From Stictocephala bisonia (taxonomy: Eukaryota > Arthropoda > Insecta > Hemiptera > Membracidae), in assembly GCA_035578905.1 (NCBI GenBank), contig JAQJVL010002573.1, positions 1 through 64,000 of the forward strand: DNA of 64,000 nucleotides. The letters are read 5' to 3'. A program made the position numbers and the translations under genes. The stretch's first letter is position 1; each line of letters starts with the position of its first letter. The notes under the pieces are model-generated. The model worked only from the letters and a program-made list of their open reading frames with translations, was not told the origin of the DNA and ran no database searches. Positions 59,260-64,000 of the stretch are shown here, in pieces.

Positions 59260-60930
59260 CAAACAACATTCAATGCATTTCCTCACAGATAGCCCTAGAA
59301 TCCGACCATATCTGGTCTATTATTAAACAAAACGAAAGAATTATTGGTATTATAGTCCCGTACTTTTAAAAAAAGAGAGCAATAATAATTTATTTACACA
59401 CTACGTTTATTCAGTAAAATCAATTGATATTCCTGTTATTTCCAATTATCATACGTAATACATAGAACCTTTTTCAATAATTTTGTGCTTTATATTTAAA
59501 TCATTACGAGTAAACCTAATTTTAACAAAGTTTTATCTATTTGTTTTGTTGTAAATTCCATAATATATACATGCCAACACATTGATCTTATGTGTAATAA
59601 TGAGAGATCGTACATCAAAATTATACTGTAATTTCTAATGTTTCTATAATTTAGGTATAACTTTAAACAATATGCATTAAAGTTATAGCGCAATACCTTA
59701 TCAAATTACATTCATACACATTGGTCACAAAATAAAGGTAACAACCTACATTCCAATCAACACATTACCCCTAAGTAGAGGGCTCACATCACTACACTCA
59801 ATACATCTTTTCATTAAGTCACACCGAAATAGTAAACTTTTAACAAGTTAAAGTATGCAGTCCCCCTTGACAAGAATAACCCTACATACGTTCATTGACT
59901 TTAAACGAAGCATAGTAACCAACAATACCTTTAAAACCTATACATGTCAAGAGACACCCTAACCTTAGTCTACCGAATTATTGTATGTTAACCAACCTAA
60001 ACTTACAAATAACAATTATTATATCCACAAACACATGATAAATGAAGTGTAATAACCTCAAACACAAGGTAATTCCTCACACTTTATATACACCATAGCA
60101 ATACACTATTTACTGTATTTGAGACGTTAATCGTAGAGGTATGGGTCTTGAATGAGTGTAGATGAATGAGTGTAGTCTTTGTTACTAACTAAGGCTGCTG
60201 GACCCTTTGATATATCATCTATTAACAACACAATAGTCAGGGAAACTATAACATGGAACCCAAACCACATAGTATTGATTTTATTTCAAACAAACTGTGA
60301 GTTTAAAAAACATTCTAACAGAAGAGTAAATTCCATCCAAAAGTAAGAAAAAAATCAAAGATACATACAAATTTCAGAAAAAGAGTCATTTTACATAAGA
60401 ATCTGTTGAAACATTGTTCAAATCAAGGAAGAACTACCAACATAGTACTCTCCAAACCCCTTAAAATTGAGTTAAAATGCACATAAATAGGGATATTTGT
60501 GTAAAAAATATGTTATAATTCCCTAAAAGCATTAAAATGCAGTGTCATAACAATGATATTCACCCTAAACATTAAAAAACCCTTTAAAATACTCTTATAG
60601 AAACCTTTATAAACTTAATTTGAGCTCAAAACAACGTACAAAACTGATGTAACACTTGTAAATTAATTGTTTAACCTACATAGCTATTTAGTTGACTCCA
60701 AACATTTGGCAAAGTGTAAGTACCCAATAGGAATAAATTCTCTATAATGTTCACATTTTAAGCTTGATTTTAACAAAACCTGGTGCTATTGATTATTTTC
60801 ATCTATTTATTAAACAAATAAACGAATAGTTAGTTGAAATGTGTCTATTGTAGAAACTTTGGTATTAACAGTAAGAAAGTTTAGTTTCTTTTGACTATAA
60901 TATACTCGATCAGAAAATGTATATACACCA
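59260..60930. other. AT-rich DNA before the satellite field
   Basis: No gene supported. G content on this strand falls progressively and CCTAC/CAAAC words become common toward the satellite. Confidence 0.4.
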
Positions 60931-60939
60931 CTCCCAAAG

Positions 60940-62448
60940 ACCCAAACACAGGGAGAACCTACTTACTAATTACACTGCACTCTTGATAGAACACCTTCCT
61001 ATTCATCACATAAGGCCTTTGATTGTCCATCTACCTATCCATAAGCACATGTACAAACTACCTACCAAACTCTAATACCCTTCCTATCTAGTAGTAAGAC
61101 TCATGATTTACCCTACACACAGGCATCTTTACAGACCACATACCATACCAACACATAATACATTTGACAGACTCTACCTACTTAACATAAAAGACTTACC
61201 ATACACTCTACATATAAGACGTTTGATTATCCACTCACATACTCAATACACACAAAACACTTGTTTGATCACACAACAATTTAACAAACACAACTGTCGA
61301 TTGACACTCAACCTTCCCAAAGCATAAGACTTTTGAAAGACCACCTACCAAAGATACAAAAATCATGATAAACAAACTACACACTCTGCAGACATGACTT
61401 AATATACCATCATACTAACATGAAAATAGTCCTATTGACATACCCCTACCTATCCAATATACGTACCACACACCGTATATACAAGACTTATGTTTACCCA
61501 CCCACATACTAATCAAACAAGACTCATGATTGACCATCCACCTCCGTAACATTCATGGATGACCACCTACCAAACATACATACCACACACCATAAAATCA
61601 TGACTTAACAATCCACCAACCTACTCAACACACAAAACCTCTGATAGATCATCCACCTAACCTTTACATAAAACCTTTGATTGACTCACAATCCTAACAT
61701 TCACGAACATCCATCCTCCTAAACATACAACTTAACCACACACAAAAACAAGACTTTATGTATAACCACCTATTTAACATACGTACCACACACCATAAAA
61801 CCATGACTTAACAGTCCACCAACCTACTTAATACTGTACCTCCGATATATCACCTAACTTATAAACTAATAAATAAACTCCATTACATTTGACCTTTAAT
61901 TGCTCATCTACCTATCCAACACACATGTACAAGACACCTACCAAGCTCCATAACACTACCTATCTGTTAGAAAGACTCTCCTACCCACTTAGCAAACACA
62001 CAGCTATCTTTACAGACCAACTACCCTCCCAACCAATTTAACAAACACAACTGTCGATTGACACTCAACCTTCCCAAAGCATAAGACTTTTGAAAGACCA
62101 CCTACCAAAGATACAAAAATCATGATAAACAAACTACACACTCTGCAGACATGACTTAATATACCATCATACTAACATGAAAATAGTCCTATTGACATAC
62201 CCCTACCTAACCAATATACGTACCACACACCGTACATACAAGACCTATGTTTACCCACCCACATACTAATCAAACAAGACTCATGATTGACTATCCATCT
62301 CCGTAACATTCATGGATGACCACCTACCAAACATACATACCACACACCATAAAATCATGACTTAACAATCCACCAACCTACTCAACACACAAAACCTCTG
62401 ATAGATCATCCACCTAACCTTTACATATAACCTTTGATTGACACTCAA
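60940..62448 (+). repeat. G-poor satellite with a 757 bp higher-order duplication
   Basis: TTAACAAACACAACTGTCGA at 61281 recurs at 62038, and the next ~400 bases match almost exactly (CATAAGACTTTTGAAAGACC, AACTACACACTCTGCAGACA and so on). The part before the second copy also resembles 61020-61130, with about 120 bases extra in the first. The composition of CCTACCAAAC and ACCACCTACC words is shared with the 192 bp monomers that follow. Confidence 0.85.
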
Positions 62449-63720
62449 CATTCATGGATGATCTACCTACCAAACGTACGAATTGACCATATTACCAAAG
62501 CATATGAAGGACCACCTACCATACATACGTACCACACACCATAAAATCATGACTTAACAGTCCACCCGACTACTCAACACACAACACCTCTGATAGATAA
62601 TCCACCTAACCATTACATAAAACCTTTGATTGACACTCAACATTCATGGATGATCTACCTACCAAACATACGAATTGACCACATTACCAAAGCATATGAA
62701 GGACCACCTACCATACATACGTGCCGCACACCATAAAATCATCACTTAACAGTCCACCCGACTACTCAACACACAACACCTCTGATAGATAATCCACCTA
62801 ACCATTACATAAAACCTTTGATTGACACTAAACATTCATGGATGATCTACCTACCAAACATACGAATTGACCACTTTACCAAAGCATATGAAGGACCACC
62901 TACCATACATACGTACCACACACCATAAAATCATGACTTAACAGTCCACCCGACTACTCAACACACAACACCTCTGATAGATAATCCATCTAACCATTAC
63001 ATAAAACCTTTGATTGACACTCAACATTCATGGATAATCTACCTACCAAACATACGAATTGACCACATTACCAAAGCATATGAAGGACCACCTACCATAC
63101 ATACGTACCACACACCATAAAATCATCACTTAACAGTCCACCCGACTACTCAACACACAACACCTCTGATAGATAATCCACCTAACCATTACATAAAACC
63201 TTTTATTGACACTCAACATTCATGGATGATCTACCTACCAAACATGCGAATTGACCACATTACCAAAGCATATGAATGACCACCTACCATACATACGTAC
63301 CACACACCATAAAATCATGACTTAACAGTCCACCCGCCTACTCAACACACAACACCTCTGATAGATAATCCACCTAACCATTACATAAAACCTTAGATTG
63401 ACTCCCAATAATCATGAACGACCTACATACCAAACATACGAATTGACCACATTACCAAAGCATATGAAGGACCACCTACCATACATACGTACCACACACC
63501 ATAAAATCATGACTTAACAGTCCACTCGTCTACTCAACACACTACACTTCTGATAGATAATCCACCTAACAACTACATAAAACCTTTGATTGACACTCAA
63601 CATTCATGGATGATCTACCTACCAAACATACGAATTGACCACATTACCAAAGCATATGAAGGACCACCTACCATACATACGTACCACACACCATAAAATC
63701 ATGACTTAACAGTCCACCCA
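62449..63720 (+). repeat. 192 bp satellite, six full monomers and a partial one
   Basis: Monomers begin CATTCATGGATGATCTACCT at 62449, 62641, 62833, 63025, 63218, 63410 (degenerate) and 63601 (partial). Each contains GAATTGACCAC, CATATGAAGGACC and CATCACTTAAC or CATGACTTAAC. Identity between neighbours looks well above 90%. Shorter relatives lacking about 50 bases lie at 61551 and 62307. Confidence 0.95.
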
Positions 63721-64000
63721 CCTACCTCTGCACACACAATTCCTTAGGACACACCCTACACCCTTCACTCATCCTACAGACAAAACTCCTAGAGAACTAC
63801 CCATCCACCATAAAAACACTATTGCTTCATATAATCATGTTTTAAAATAACATTATTACACTGTAAGATAGGTTTAATATAGCTAAAGACCTAAAGTGTT
63901 TCCCAAAATTCTGTTTTCTCTAGAAATATGAGAGCTGTTGGTGGAAAACATCCAAACTAAACATACAAAATAAGAATCAGCTAGTAATTTCATAGATATT
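63721..64000. other. Sequence beyond the satellite
   Basis: The satellite decays after 63720 and ordinary AT-rich sequence resumes near 63820. No gene seen. Confidence 0.4.

Noticed and set aside
61103..61327. 74-residue frame in the satellite field
   Set aside because: Open only because the strand is G-poor; it lies within tandem repeats.

Overview
This is eukaryotic, AT-rich, repeat-laden DNA, most likely from an insect. The evidence is short introns and exons with ordinary GT/AG borders, interstitial TTAGG-type tracts (the insect telomere motif), a tRNA-derived SINE family, non-LTR retrotransposon 3' ends, palindromic MITE-like elements, and an OTU-bearing Helitron of the kind common in arthropods. 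I cannot name the order. Nothing looks prokaryotic, and I see no intact cellular gene, rRNA, functional tRNA or CRISPR array.

Layout. 1-406 is a palindromic element. 0.87-1.03 kb holds a lone third copy of a block seen again at 21.4 and 29.1 kb, and candidate last exons follow at 2.8 and 3.0 kb. 7.08-8.96 kb is a tandem pair of ~0.94 kb units, each ending in a non-LTR retrotransposon C-terminus, and 8.88-10.04 kb is a 1.1 kb palindrome.

The dominant structure is a very large interrupted inverted duplication from about 10.6 to 49.6 kb. Nine short blocks on the + strand of the left half (10.6, 12.4, 14.6, 17.0, 17.5, 18.6, 19.2, 21.4 and 22.9 kb) recur in mirror order on the - strand of the right half (49.6, 47.2, 45.4, 43.3, 33.6, 32.9, 31.4, 29.1 and 28.4 kb). 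The blocks are exon-sized, several have splice-like edges, and the first shows a codon-position pattern of change. The sequence between blocks has diverged. I read this as two tail-to-tail copies of one unrecognised multi-exon gene, both at least partly decayed, around a 23.6-27.5 kb spacer that holds a dead Tc/mariner-like transposase.

The right copy has been enlarged by insertions. A 7.5 kb Helitron (34.57-42.06 kb) sits between two of its exons. Its OTU-Rep-Pif1 reading frame has about three stops and five frameshifts, but the helicase part is still open for 555 codons. The right copy also carries a small TIR element (31.92-32.13 kb), a foldback duplication of one exon (32.34-33.20 kb) and an 8-copy 44 bp minisatellite whose single-copy counterpart is in the left half.

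From 53.7 kb on the window is repeat-rich: a near-perfect 213 bp palindrome, 72 bp repeats, a CCCTCAAA-type low-complexity tract, a region that alternates TATA-like and ATGGCG motifs, ~251 bp repeats, and a G-poor satellite field (60.9-63.7 kb) with 192 bp monomers and a 757 bp higher-order duplication.
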